A stretch of 64,000 bases of DNA from contig JAKOUL010000072.1 in the NCBI GenBank assembly GCA_029776735.1, positions 1 to 64,000 on the forward strand, read 5' to 3'. The notes beneath the pieces are model-generated. The model searched no databases. It saw nothing but the letters and a program-made list of their open reading frames with translations, and was not told the DNA's origin. The position numbers were made by a program, and so were the translations under genes. This stretch comes from Dictyoglomota bacterium (GTDB taxonomy: Bacteria > Dictyoglomota > Dictyoglomia > Dictyoglomales > Dictyoglomaceae). Of the stretch, positions 27,610 to 35,493 are shown piece by piece (the stretch's first letter is position 1; each line of letters begins with the position of its first letter).

Positions 27610-28161
27610 TTATAATTCTAAATCCTCAGCAATAGATTTCATTACTTGAAGTCCAATGTCTATAAACTCTTCTAATGACAAACCAATCTCCTCGCATTTT
27701 TTAATCTGCTCACGGTTTGCTCCTCTTGCAAAGCTTTTTTCTTTAAATCTTTTTAATATAAAATTTACATCAAGAGGAGCAAGTTTCTTCTCTGGATGTA
27801 CTAATGCTCCTGCTACTATAAGTCCTGTAAGTGGGTCTACAACATAAAGAGCTTTTGCAAGAAGAGTTTCTCTTTGAGATCCATTTAATTCATTATGACC
27901 TTTTATTGCATCAATAATATCCTTAGGTAGATCGCTATCTTTTAATAGTTCCTCAGCAATTAGACCGTGTTTTTCTGGTTCTTTCTCTGTTAATTCATAG
28001 TCAACATCATGTAAAAGTCCTGTAATTCCCCATTTCTCTTCATCTTCGTTAAATTTTTTTGCTAAAGCTCGCATTATGGCTTCTGTAGCAAGCATATGTT
28101 TTATCAGATTTTTATTTTTTACATGGCTATTTACTTTATTTAGTGCTTCTTCTCTATTCAC
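27610..28161 (-). CDS. HD/HDIG-domain hydrolase of unknown substrate
   Basis: A 183-residue HD-superfamily phosphohydrolase. Metal-binding residues are HMLATEAIMRALAKKF (first histidine), the HD pair in ITGLLHDVDYEL, the histidine in EKHGLIAEELL, and the conserved IKGHNELNG and ALYVVDPLTGLI. This subfamily often annotates simply as HDIG hydrolase, and the substrate is not known to me. It lies in the argS-tyrS run. Confidence 0.85.
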   Translation of the reverse strand: MNREEALNKVNSHVKNKNLIKHMLATEAIMRALAKKFNEDEEKWGITGLLHDVDYELTEKEPEKHGLIAEELLKDSDLPKDIIDAIKGHNELNGSQRETLLAKALYVVDPLTGLIVAGALVHPEKKLAPLDVNFILKRFKEKSFARGANREQIKKCEEIGLSLEEFIDIGLQVMKSIAEDLEL

Positions 28162-28177
28162 TTTTGTCCCTCCTTTA

Positions 28178-28816
28178 TTAATATGAAAGCATCCAAACCT
28201 CTGTATTTGCTGGGATTGTCTCTTTTATAACTTCCACTTCTTTTTCTTCCCATCTTTTTACAGGATAATTTATTCTCTTAAGAAATTTGTCTACAGTATC
28301 TATGTCAAGTCTTGAATGGGGAGTTTTATAATGCATAGGAATTACAATCTTAGGTTTTAGAAATTCTACTATTTTTGCTGCTCCTTCAGCATCAATAGTA
28401 AAAGTTCCTCCCACTGGAATGCAGAGAATATCTACTCTTCCAATTTTTTCTTTATGCTCTTCTGTTAGATTGTGTCCTAAATCTCCTAAATGAGTTATTC
28501 TAATTCCATCAGTTTCAATTATAAAAATAGTGTTTGTGCCTCTTTTTTTGCCTTTTTCTTCGTCATGATAGGTACTTATTCCTTTGATTGTAATATCATA
28601 AATAGAACTTTCTCCCTCTCCTTCAATAGCAATAGGCTTTCCTTTTACGATATTTATAGCATTATGGTCAAAATGGCTATGACTCACTGTTACTATATCA
28701 GCCTCTACTTCTGGAAGTGGATAGCCTACTGAAGTATCAAAAGGATCGGTTATAATTTTTTTACCTTGAGAATTTGTAAATAGGAAACAAGAATGTCCAA
28801 ACCATCTGATTTTCAT
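28178..28816 (-). CDS. Metallo-beta-lactamase-fold hydrolase, UPF0173/YtkL family
   Basis: Cytosolic metal-dependent hydrolase of 212 residues. It opens MKIRWFGHSCFLFTNSQGKKIITDPF. The metal motif is TVSHSHFDHNAI, later ligands are THLGDLGH and PMHYKTPHS. The physiological substrate of this family is unsettled. It sits 15 bases after argS. Confidence 0.9.
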   Translation of the reverse strand: MKIRWFGHSCFLFTNSQGKKIITDPFDTSVGYPLPEVEADIVTVSHSHFDHNAINIVKGKPIAIEGEGESSIYDITIKGISTYHDEEKGKKRGTNTIFIIETDGIRITHLGDLGHNLTEEHKEKIGRVDILCIPVGGTFTIDAEGAAKIVEFLKPKIVIPMHYKTPHSRLDIDTVDKFLKRINYPVKRWEEKEVEVIKETIPANTEVWMLSY

Positions 28817-28831
28817 TTTTTCATACCCCTT

Positions 28832-30481
28832 TTACATTTTTTCGGGAGCAGAAACTCCTAATATACTTAAGGCATCTTTAATAACGATTCTTACAGCATC
28901 TATTAGAGCAAGTCTTGCCAAAGCCAAATTTTTGTCTTCTACAAGCACCCTATAAGAATCATAGTAGCCATGGAATAGAGTGCTTAAATTAAGAAGATAA
29001 AAAGGAAGCTGGTGAATTTCTAATGTTCTTGCTATATCTTCCAATCTTTCGGAATATCTTAATAAAGTAAGAATAAGATCCTTTCCCCTTTCTTCTTTAA
29101 TGAGAGAAAGATCTGCATTATCCAAATCTTGCAAATTATATCCTAATTCTTCTGCATTTTTTAGAATACTACAGCATCTTGCATGGGCATATTGTACATA
29201 GTACACAGGATTTTCTATACTTTGCTTTTTAGCAAGCTCTAAATCAAAGTCCAACTGGCTTTCAGCACTCCTTAGAAGAAAGAAAAATCTTATAGGATCC
29301 CTTCCTACTTCTTCTTGTACTTCTTGTAATGTTACAAAGTCTCCTGTCCTTTTTGACATTTTAATTTCTTCGTTTCCTTTCATAAGACGTACCATTTGTA
29401 CTAAAATAACATTAAGGATCTCTCTGGGATATCCTAAAGCTTCTATAGCTCCTGTTAGTCTTGCTACATGGCTATGATGATCTGCTCCCCATATGTCTAT
29501 AATCCAGTCAAATCCTCTTTCTATTTTATCCAAGTGATATGCAATATCCGCTAAAAAATAGGTAGGTTTACCATTACTTTTTAGTAGTACCCTATCTTTT
29601 TCATCTCCAAACTTAGTGGAAGAAAACCATATGGCTCCGTCTTTCTGGTATGAGTAACCTTTTTCTTCAAGGATTTTTAAAACCTCATTGAGTTTCCCAT
29701 TTTTATGTAAAGTTCTTTCACTGAACCATAGATCGTATTCTACTCCAAAATCTATAAGAGTTTTTTTAATGTCTTCTAATATTTTCTGAAGGGCATATTC
29801 TTTAAAGAATTGTTTCTTTTCTATGTCATTTAATTTTTCTATCTCTTCTTTCTGAGATAGAATTTCTTTTGCAAGATCTATAAGATAGTTTCCATGGTAA
29901 CCTTCTTCGGGAACTTTATAATCAATCCCTTGAAGTTGCATATATCTAGCGTAGAGAGAATCTCCAAGAAGATCTATCTGAGTTCCTGCATCATTTATAT
30001 AAAATTCTTTTTCTACCTTCCATCCTATTCTTTTAAATAAGTTTGCTAAAGAATCTCCTATAGTTACCCCTCTTGCATGGGCTATATGCATAGGTCCAGT
30101 AGGATTGATACTGCCAAATTCTAATTGAATTTTGTTATTTTTAGGAGGTAGTTTTACTAATTCATCAAGATTTTTCCTAATACTTCTAAGAGTATCCCAT
30201 AGGGCATTTTCGTTTAGGGAAAAATTAATAAAACCAGGGCCTGCTATCTCTACTTTACTAATGTATGGAGATTTTTCTATTTTTTCTATAAGCTTTTCTG
30301 CCACAATTCTTGGCGGTTTTTTATTTTTTTGAGCAAGCTGTAAAGCTACAGCTGTAGCATAATCTCCATATTCTTTTTGTTTTGGCGTCTCAATTATAAT
30401 CTCCACATCATCTGTAGAGATATTCTCTTCCTGTAAATTTTTAACAGCTTTTTCTACTAAGCTGAAAATATGTTTTCTCAT
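28832..30481 (-). CDS. argS: Arginyl-tRNA synthetase
   Basis: Class Ia synthetase of 549 residues. An additional N-terminal domain (Add-1) is followed by the HIGH-equivalent NPTGPMHIAHARGVTIGDSLANLF. KMSKRTGDFVTL is the KMSKS region. A DALR anticodon-binding domain ends the protein (LARLALIDAVRIVIKDALSILG). An ACAGGAG Shine-Dalgarno lies eight bases upstream. It is the first gene of the long minus-strand run and is transcribed away from uvrC. Confidence 0.97.
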   Translation of the reverse strand: MRKHIFSLVEKAVKNLQEENISTDDVEIIIETPKQKEYGDYATAVALQLAQKNKKPPRIVAEKLIEKIEKSPYISKVEIAGPGFINFSLNENALWDTLRSIRKNLDELVKLPPKNNKIQLEFGSINPTGPMHIAHARGVTIGDSLANLFKRIGWKVEKEFYINDAGTQIDLLGDSLYARYMQLQGIDYKVPEEGYHGNYLIDLAKEILSQKEEIEKLNDIEKKQFFKEYALQKILEDIKKTLIDFGVEYDLWFSERTLHKNGKLNEVLKILEEKGYSYQKDGAIWFSSTKFGDEKDRVLLKSNGKPTYFLADIAYHLDKIERGFDWIIDIWGADHHSHVARLTGAIEALGYPREILNVILVQMVRLMKGNEEIKMSKRTGDFVTLQEVQEEVGRDPIRFFFLLRSAESQLDFDLELAKKQSIENPVYYVQYAHARCCSILKNAEELGYNLQDLDNADLSLIKEERGKDLILTLLRYSERLEDIARTLEIHQLPFYLLNLSTLFHGYYDSYRVLVEDKNLALARLALIDAVRIVIKDALSILGVSAPEKM

Positions 30482-30532
30482 TATTTTTACTCCTGTTTTA
30501 TAAGGAATTTTTCGGTTAAACTTTTAGTTAAT

Positions 30533-30561
30533 AATATACAATAGAAATTCTTAACACGCAA
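30533..30561 (-). promoter_or_regulatory. Possible promoter for argS
   Basis: On the minus strand, TTGCGT (30561-30556) is separated by 17 bases from TATATT (30538-30533). The -35 is weak. It would give a leader of roughly 45 bases with a normal Shine-Dalgarno before argS. Confidence 0.4.
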
Positions 30562-30564
30562 CTT

Positions 30565-30581
30565 ATGACAGAAGTTGTCAT
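30565..30581. promoter_or_regulatory. Inverted repeat ATGACA-N5-TGTCAT, possible operator
   Basis: A perfect 6-bp inverted repeat (ATGACA 30565-30570, TGTCAT 30576-30581) sits in the argS-uvrC divergent gap, just upstream of the predicted uvrC -35 and the argS -35. It is well placed to bind a dimeric regulator. I do not recognise it as a known LexA box. Confidence 0.35.
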
Positions 30582-30589
30582 TATAAACT

Positions 30590-30618
30590 TTGAAGTTTTG
30601 ATGCTTCTGTTTTAAAAT
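30590..30618 (+). promoter_or_regulatory. Predicted sigma70-type promoter for uvrC
   Basis: TTGAAG (30590-30595), 17 bases, then TAAAAT (30613-30618). The -10 ends seven bases before the uvrC ATG, which would put the transcript start at or next to that codon. Confidence 0.55.
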
Positions 30619-30625
30619 TAAATAT

Positions 30626-32419
30626 ATGGAAGAGATAGGATTATTAATTAAAGAAAAAGCTGAAAGATTTCCCGAATCTCCTGGAGTATATCTTTTCTAC
30701 GATAGCTCAGGGAATGTATTATATGTAGGGAAAGCAAAAAATTTGAAGAAAAGAATTGCTTCATACTTTTCAGAGTCTTCCTCCTTGAAAGCAGCATATT
30801 TACTAAGAAAATCATCTGATCTCAATTATATTGTGACTGATTCAGAAACAGAGGCATTGCTCTTAGAAGCAATACTTATTAAAAAGCATAGACCTATGAT
30901 GAATGTGCAACTTAAAGATGATAAGCAATACCCTTTACTTAAACTTACTTTGAATGAGGAATATCCAAGACTTATTCTTGCAAGAAGAGTAGAAGAAGAT
31001 GGGGCAAAATATTTTGGTCCTTATCCACAAGGTGGAACCGTAAGAGAGACCATCTCCATTGTTAAAAAACTTTTTAATCTTAGAACTTGTTCTTGGAATT
31101 TACCGAAGAATAAACCTAAAAGACCATGTCTCAATTACTATATAGGAAATTGTAAAGCTCCTTGTCAGGGATATATGAGTAAAGAGGAGTATTGGGGAAT
31201 TGTAGATGATGTTTCTTCCTTTTTAGAAGGTAAATATCAAGCAATAATAGAAAAATTTACTAAGGAGATGAATGAGTATGCTAAGAATCTTGAGTTTGAA
31301 AAGGCAGCAAATGTGAGAGATAAGATAAAAGTTGTACAGAATTTAGGGGAAAAACAAAAGATTTTTTCTCTTAGTAAAGATGATAAAGATTTAATTCAAT
31401 ATTACATTGAAGATCATAGAGCTAAGATTTTGGTTTATCTTATAAGAGAGGGAAAATTAATTGAAAGAAGAATTTTTTCACTAAATATTCCTTATTCTTC
31501 TGATAAGGTAGAGATTTTGGAAAGCTTTATGCTTCAATATTATTCTCAGCGAGAAATTCCTAATATAGTAGTTATACCTTTTTCGCTTTCTCCTGAGACT
31601 GAAGAATCTTTAGGAAAATTTCTTTCAAATAAAAAGGGTATGAAAGTTTTTATTAGAACTCCAGAAAATGAGGATGAAGAAAAGCTTCTTGAGATGGCAT
31701 TAAAAGATCTTAATATTGAAAGTCTAAAGACAGATAAAGTCTGGATTGCTCTTTTAGAACTACAAAAAATTTTTGGTTTGGAGGATATTCCCACATCTAT
31801 AGAGGGATATGACATATCAAATCTTCAAGGTAAAGAGGCTGTAGGCTCCAGGGTTTACTTCTATAAGGGTTATCCTGATAAAAATAAATATAGAAGATAT
31901 AAAATTAAGAATGTAGAAGAGACTCCTAATGATTATCTTATGCTTCAAGAAGTTTTTAGAAGAAGGCTGGGGAATATAGAAGAGGATCCTTTACCCGATA
32001 TTATTCTGATAGATGGTGGTAAGGGACAATTAAATTCTGTCCTTGAGATTTTTAGTGAGATGAATATCAAACCTAAGGGGATTCTTGCATTGGCTAAGGA
32101 AAGAGAAGAGATCTTCTTGCCTGGAAAGAGAAGTCCTTTACTTCTGCCTAAGGATTCTCCGCCTTTATTATTATTAGAACATGTAAGAGACGAAGCTCAT
32201 AGATTTGCAGTTTCCTATCATAGAAAGGTCCATAAGAAAAAACTATTGGATTCTACTCTCTTAAAAATCCCTGGAGTTGGAGAGAAGAGATTAAAAATTC
32301 TTCTTGATAAATTTTCTTCCTTAGAGAATATTAAAAATGCTTCCTTGGAGGAGTTGAAAGAGATTCCTAGTATTCCTGAAAATTTAGCAGAAAAAATTTA
32401 TCATTATTTTCACCAATGA
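30626..32419 (+). CDS. uvrC: Excinuclease ABC subunit C
   Basis: Makes the two incisions in nucleotide excision repair. It has 597 residues. The N-terminal GIY-YIG nuclease domain is ESPGVYLFYDSSGNVLYVGKAK. A four-cysteine iron-sulfur-type block follows (RTCSW, RPCLNYYIGNCKAPCQGY). A UVR motif (EKAANVRDKIKVV) and the RNase H-like nuclease (EGYDISNLQGKEAVGSRVYF and IILIDGGKGQLNSV) come next, then tandem HhH motifs at the C terminus (LLKIPGVGEKRLKILL). No Shine-Dalgarno precedes the ATG, and a promoter -10 ends seven bases before it. Confidence 0.97.
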   Translation: MEEIGLLIKEKAERFPESPGVYLFYDSSGNVLYVGKAKNLKKRIASYFSESSSLKAAYLLRKSSDLNYIVTDSETEALLLEAILIKKHRPMMNVQLKDDKQYPLLKLTLNEEYPRLILARRVEEDGAKYFGPYPQGGTVRETISIVKKLFNLRTCSWNLPKNKPKRPCLNYYIGNCKAPCQGYMSKEEYWGIVDDVSSFLEGKYQAIIEKFTKEMNEYAKNLEFEKAANVRDKIKVVQNLGEKQKIFSLSKDDKDLIQYYIEDHRAKILVYLIREGKLIERRIFSLNIPYSSDKVEILESFMLQYYSQREIPNIVVIPFSLSPETEESLGKFLSNKKGMKVFIRTPENEDEEKLLEMALKDLNIESLKTDKVWIALLELQKIFGLEDIPTSIEGYDISNLQGKEAVGSRVYFYKGYPDKNKYRRYKIKNVEETPNDYLMLQEVFRRRLGNIEEDPLPDIILIDGGKGQLNSVLEIFSEMNIKPKGILALAKEREEIFLPGKRSPLLLPKDSPPLLLLEHVRDEAHRFAVSYHRKVHKKKLLDSTLLKIPGVGEKRLKILLDKFSSLENIKNASLEELKEIPSIPENLAEKIYHYFHQ

Positions 32420-32433
32420 TGCTTAAAAAAGCT

Positions 32434-32462
32434 TTGACAAATTAAGAGAAAAAGAGTATACA
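32434..32462 (+). promoter_or_regulatory. Predicted sigma70-type promoter for the pdxS-pdxT-mcsAB-clpC run
   Basis: A perfect -35 TTGACA (32434-32439), 17 bases, then TATACA (32457-32462). The predicted start is about 34 bases before the pdxS ATG, which has AAAGGAGGG as Shine-Dalgarno. I see no CtsR-type tandem heptamers around it. Confidence 0.65.
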
Positions 32463-32502
32463 TTGTTAAAAACAAAATCCTTCTTAAAGGAGGGAATAAG
32501 GA

Positions 32503-33390
32503 ATGGAAATATTTACAGGAACTGAAAAAGTAAAAAGGGGGCTTGCTCAGATGCTGAAAGGTGGGGTAATAATGGATGTCACCAACGCAGAGCAGGCTGA
32601 GATTGCGGAGGAAGCTGGGGCAGTTGCAGTAATGGCATTGGAGAGAGTACCTGCTGATATAAGGGCACAAGGTGGAGTAGCGAGAATGGCTGATCCTAAG
32701 AAGATAAAAGAAATTATGTCTGCAGTTAGTATTCCTGTCATGGCAAAGGTTAGAATTGGGCATTTTGTGGAAGCACAGATTCTTGAGGCTCTTGGAGTAG
32801 ATTTTATAGATGAAAGTGAAGTGCTTACTCCTGCTGATGAAAGATATCATATAAATAAACATTTATTTAAAGTACCTTTTGTTTGTGGTGCGAGGGACTT
32901 AGGAGAAGCATTAAGGAGAATTGCTGAAGGAGCTGCTATGATTAGGACAAAGGGTGAAGCAGGTACAGGAAATGTGGTGGAAGCTGTAAGACATATGAGA
33001 CAAATTATGGATGAAGTAAGAGCTGTAGCTCTTCTTCCTGACGAAGAGTTGGTAAGTAAAGCAAAGGAATTAGGTGTTCCCTTGGAAGTGCTTATTGAAA
33101 CGAGAAAACTTGGTAGAGTCCCAGTAGTGAATTTTGCAGCAGGAGGTATAGCGACTCCTGCAGATGCTGCTCTTATGGTGCAACTTGGAGCTGATGGTGT
33201 TTTTGTAGGATCAGGTATATTTAAATCTAAGGATCCACGAAAGAGGGCAAGGGCTATTGTTCTTGCAGTAACTTATTATGATGATCCGTATGTACTGGCA
33301 GAAGTTTCGGAGGATCTTGGAGATCCAATGCCTGGGATTGATGTAAGAAAATTAGAAGAAAAAGAATTGCTGCAGACGAGAGGTTGGTAA
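32503..33390 (+). CDS. pdxS: Pyridoxal 5'-phosphate synthase subunit PdxS
   Basis: Forms PLP from ribose 5-phosphate, glyceraldehyde 3-phosphate and ammonia, as a dodecameric beta-barrel. It has 295 residues. The lysine in [17 protein letters not shown] binds the ribose substrate. A second conserved lysine is in [49 protein letters not shown] is the phosphate-binding region. It is four bases from pdxT, its glutaminase partner. PLP users in the window include alr and gcvP. Confidence 0.98.
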   Translation: MEIFTGTEKVKRGLAQMLKGGVIMDVTNAEQAEIAEEAGAVAVMALERVPADIRAQGGVARMADPKKIKEIMSAVSIPVMAKVRIGHFVEAQILEALGVDFIDESEVLTPADERYHINKHLFKVPFVCGARDLGEALRRIAEGAAMIRTKGEAGTGNVVEAVRHMRQIMDEVRAVALLPDEELVSKAKELGVPLEVLIETRKLGRVPVVNFAAGGIATPADAALMVQLGADGVFVGSGIFKSKDPRKRARAIVLAVTYYDDPYVLAEVSEDLGDPMPGIDVRKLEEKELLQTRGW

Positions 33391-33393
33391 AAG

Positions 33394-33966
33394 ATGAAGA
33401 TAGGAATACTTGCTGTTCAAGGTTCTATTATTGAACATAAAAAAATATTGGAAAAAATTGGAGTTGAGACTTCATTAGTAAAAAAAGAGGAGGATTTAGA
33501 AAAGATAAATGGAATAGTACTTCCTGGAGGAGAAAGTACTACTTTTATTACTGTACTTAGTAATTTAGGCATTTTTGAAAAGCTTAAAGAGAAAATATTT
33601 GATGGACTTCCTGTTTTAGCTACTTGTGCTGGGCTTATATTTATCGCAAAAAGGATAGAGAACTACCCTGAGCAGAAAACTCTTGGAGCTCTTGATGTTA
33701 CAATTTCACGAAATGCTTATGGCAGACAAAAGGAGAGTTTCTCTACATATTTAGACATTCCTATTCTAAGAAATGGACCATTTGAAGCTATTTTCATAAG
33801 AGCACCGCAAATCTCAAATGTGGGAAAAAATGTAAAGATTCACGCTTCTTTCAATGGTAAGCCTGTATTTGTAGAGGAGAATAATATCATTGCTTTGACC
33901 TTTCATCCAGAGCTTAGTGATGATACAAGAATTCATGAGTATTTTCTTACAAGGTGTAAAGAATAA
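33394..33966 (+). CDS. pdxT: Pyridoxal 5'-phosphate synthase glutaminase subunit PdxT
   Basis: Class I glutaminase that feeds ammonia to PdxS. It has 190 residues. It shows [17 protein letters not shown], the substrate loop PGGESTTF, the nucleophile cysteine in [12 protein letters not shown], and catalytic His-Glu in TFHPELSDD. The stop overlaps the mcsA start, so the two run on without a gap. Confidence 0.97.
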   Translation: MKIGILAVQGSIIEHKKILEKIGVETSLVKKEEDLEKINGIVLPGGESTTFITVLSNLGIFEKLKEKIFDGLPVLATCAGLIFIAKRIENYPEQKTLGALDVTISRNAYGRQKESFSTYLDIPILRNGPFEAIFIRAPQISNVGKNVKIHASFNGKPVFVEENNIIALTFHPELSDDTRIHEYFLTRCKE

Positions 33967-34412
33967 TGATATGTGATCTCTGCCATAAGAATAAGGCAGA
34001 ATATATATTAGAAGTTAATAACGAAGAAGGAAAAAGGAGATATTCTTTGTGTGAGAGTTGTCTTCAGGAGATTGTAAGAGAAGTTCTTCAATCCTCTATG
34101 CTTTTTGAAAAAGAAATTAAAGATTTAGATAATTGTCCTAAATGTGATAGAGAGTGGGAAGAAATAGAGGAAAGCGGAATAGTTGGATGTTCCTATTGTT
34201 ACGTACATTTTGCAGATAAATTAGAATCTATGATATCCCAATACCATGGTGAAAAAGTCCATAAAGGTAAGGCTCCAAAGAAGACTGTGAAAAAGATGGA
34301 AAACATATTGAGGTATAAGATAGAACTTTCTAAGGCTATAGAAAACGAGGATTATGAGAAAGCAGCTGAGATAAGAGATATTCTACGTAAGTTTGGGAAA
34401 AAGGGTGAATGA
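33966..34412 (+). CDS. mcsA: McsA-like zinc-finger and UVR-motif protein, activator of McsB
   Basis: Activator of the protein-arginine kinase McsB. The 148 residues open [15 protein letters not shown]. Zinc-binding pairs are CDLC, CESC, CPKC and CSYC. A C-terminal UVR motif (YKIELSKAIENEDYEKAAEIRDIL) is shared with UvrB, UvrC and ClpC. It overlaps pdxT by one base and mcsB by four bases. In Firmicutes the gene before it is usually ctsR. Here pdxST stands there. Confidence 0.92.
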   Translation: MICDLCHKNKAEYILEVNNEEGKRRYSLCESCLQEIVREVLQSSMLFEKEIKDLDNCPKCDREWEEIEESGIVGCSYCYVHFADKLESMISQYHGEKVHKGKAPKKTVKKMENILRYKIELSKAIENEDYEKAAEIRDILRKFGKKGE

Positions 34413-35461
34413 AAGAATTTTTTTATAAATATTTGAAATGGATAGGAGAAGGAAATCCATATAGAGAAGTAATATTAAGTACAAGGTTTAGGCTTGCAAG
34501 AAATATTGTTGACTTTCCTTTTCCACCTCAGGCAAGTACGATACAAAGAAAGAGGCTTCTTAATAAAGTGGAGTGGACTCTTAAGAATGAGAGGAATTTG
34601 GCTCAATTTGAACTTTGGAATGTTGAAAAACTTCCAGGGGTTGTACAGGAATCTTTTATTGAAAAGCATTTGATGAGTGATGATCAACTTAATAATTTGT
34701 CTGGTGCTGGACTTATAGTGGATAAAAGTGGTAAACTTAGCATAATGGTTAACGAAGAAGATCATTTTAGATTTCAAGCATTAAGTGGTGGATTTGATAT
34801 AAAAGAAAACTGGGAAGATATACTTTCTTTAGAAGATCTCTTCTCTGAGTATTTTAGTTTTGCTTTTGAGGATAAATTAGGTTATCTCACTTCTTGTATA
34901 ACAAACCTTGGATGTGGACTCCGAGTTTCTTTTCTTGTACATCTTCCAGGACTGGTTTACTCAGGTAGAATTAAGGATTTTCTTAGAAAAATTAGAGCTT
35001 CAAAGATCTTAGTAAGAGGGCTTTATGGAGAAGGCACTAAGGTAATAGCTGGATTTTATCAGATTACTACTCGCTCTTCTTTGGGATATAGTGAAAATCA
35101 ACTTGTAAAAAAGATGGGAGATATTGCTCAAAAAATAGTTCAAGAAGAAATGTTAGCAAGGGAACTCCTATTAGCAGAAGATAAAAGATTGGTTGAAGAT
35201 ATAGTTGGCAGGGCTTTTGGTATATTAAGGCATGCTAAGTATATTAATAGTTTGGAAACTATAAATCTTCTTTCTGATATAAGATTGGGCGTTTCTATTG
35301 GTATTATAGATATGCCTTTAAGAGTATTAGATCTTTTATTAATTTTGACTTTACCAGCTCATGTACAATTAAGAGAGGATAAAGATCTGGCTCCAGAAGA
35401 AAGGGATGGAGTGAGAGCAGACTTATTGCGTGATGTTTTCAAAAGTTATAAAATACATTAG
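34409..35461 (+). CDS. mcsB: Protein-arginine kinase McsB
   Basis: Phosphorylates arginines on misfolded proteins to mark them for ClpC-ClpP. It has 350 residues. The phosphagen-kinase N-terminal strand is EVILSTRFRLARNIVDFPFP. LGYLTSCITNLGCGLRVSFLVHLPGL holds the substrate-site cysteine. The phospho-arginine receptor motif RDxxRA is present as RDGVRA near the C terminus, so allosteric control by pArg should be intact. It is followed by two Shine-Dalgarno-like GGAGGTGT repeats before clpC. Confidence 0.95.
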   Translation: MKEFFYKYLKWIGEGNPYREVILSTRFRLARNIVDFPFPPQASTIQRKRLLNKVEWTLKNERNLAQFELWNVEKLPGVVQESFIEKHLMSDDQLNNLSGAGLIVDKSGKLSIMVNEEDHFRFQALSGGFDIKENWEDILSLEDLFSEYFSFAFEDKLGYLTSCITNLGCGLRVSFLVHLPGLVYSGRIKDFLRKIRASKILVRGLYGEGTKVIAGFYQITTRSSLGYSENQLVKKMGDIAQKIVQEEMLARELLLAEDKRLVEDIVGRAFGILRHAKYINSLETINLLSDIRLGVSIGIIDMPLRVLDLLLILTLPAHVQLREDKDLAPEERDGVRADLLRDVFKSYKIH

Positions 35462-35493
35462 GGAGGTGTCATATTTAAGGAGGTGTATAAAAC

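Noticed and set aside
32410..32862. Minus-strand open frame of 150 codons opposite pdxS
   Set aside because: It is antisense to a highly conserved gene, has no family features and a biased Cys/His/Ser composition typical of a shadow frame.
35461..35493. Duplicated GGAGGTGT before clpC as a regulatory repeat
   Set aside because: Both copies are Shine-Dalgarno-like. The second is well enough placed for clpC, and the first is probably incidental or serves as a standby site.
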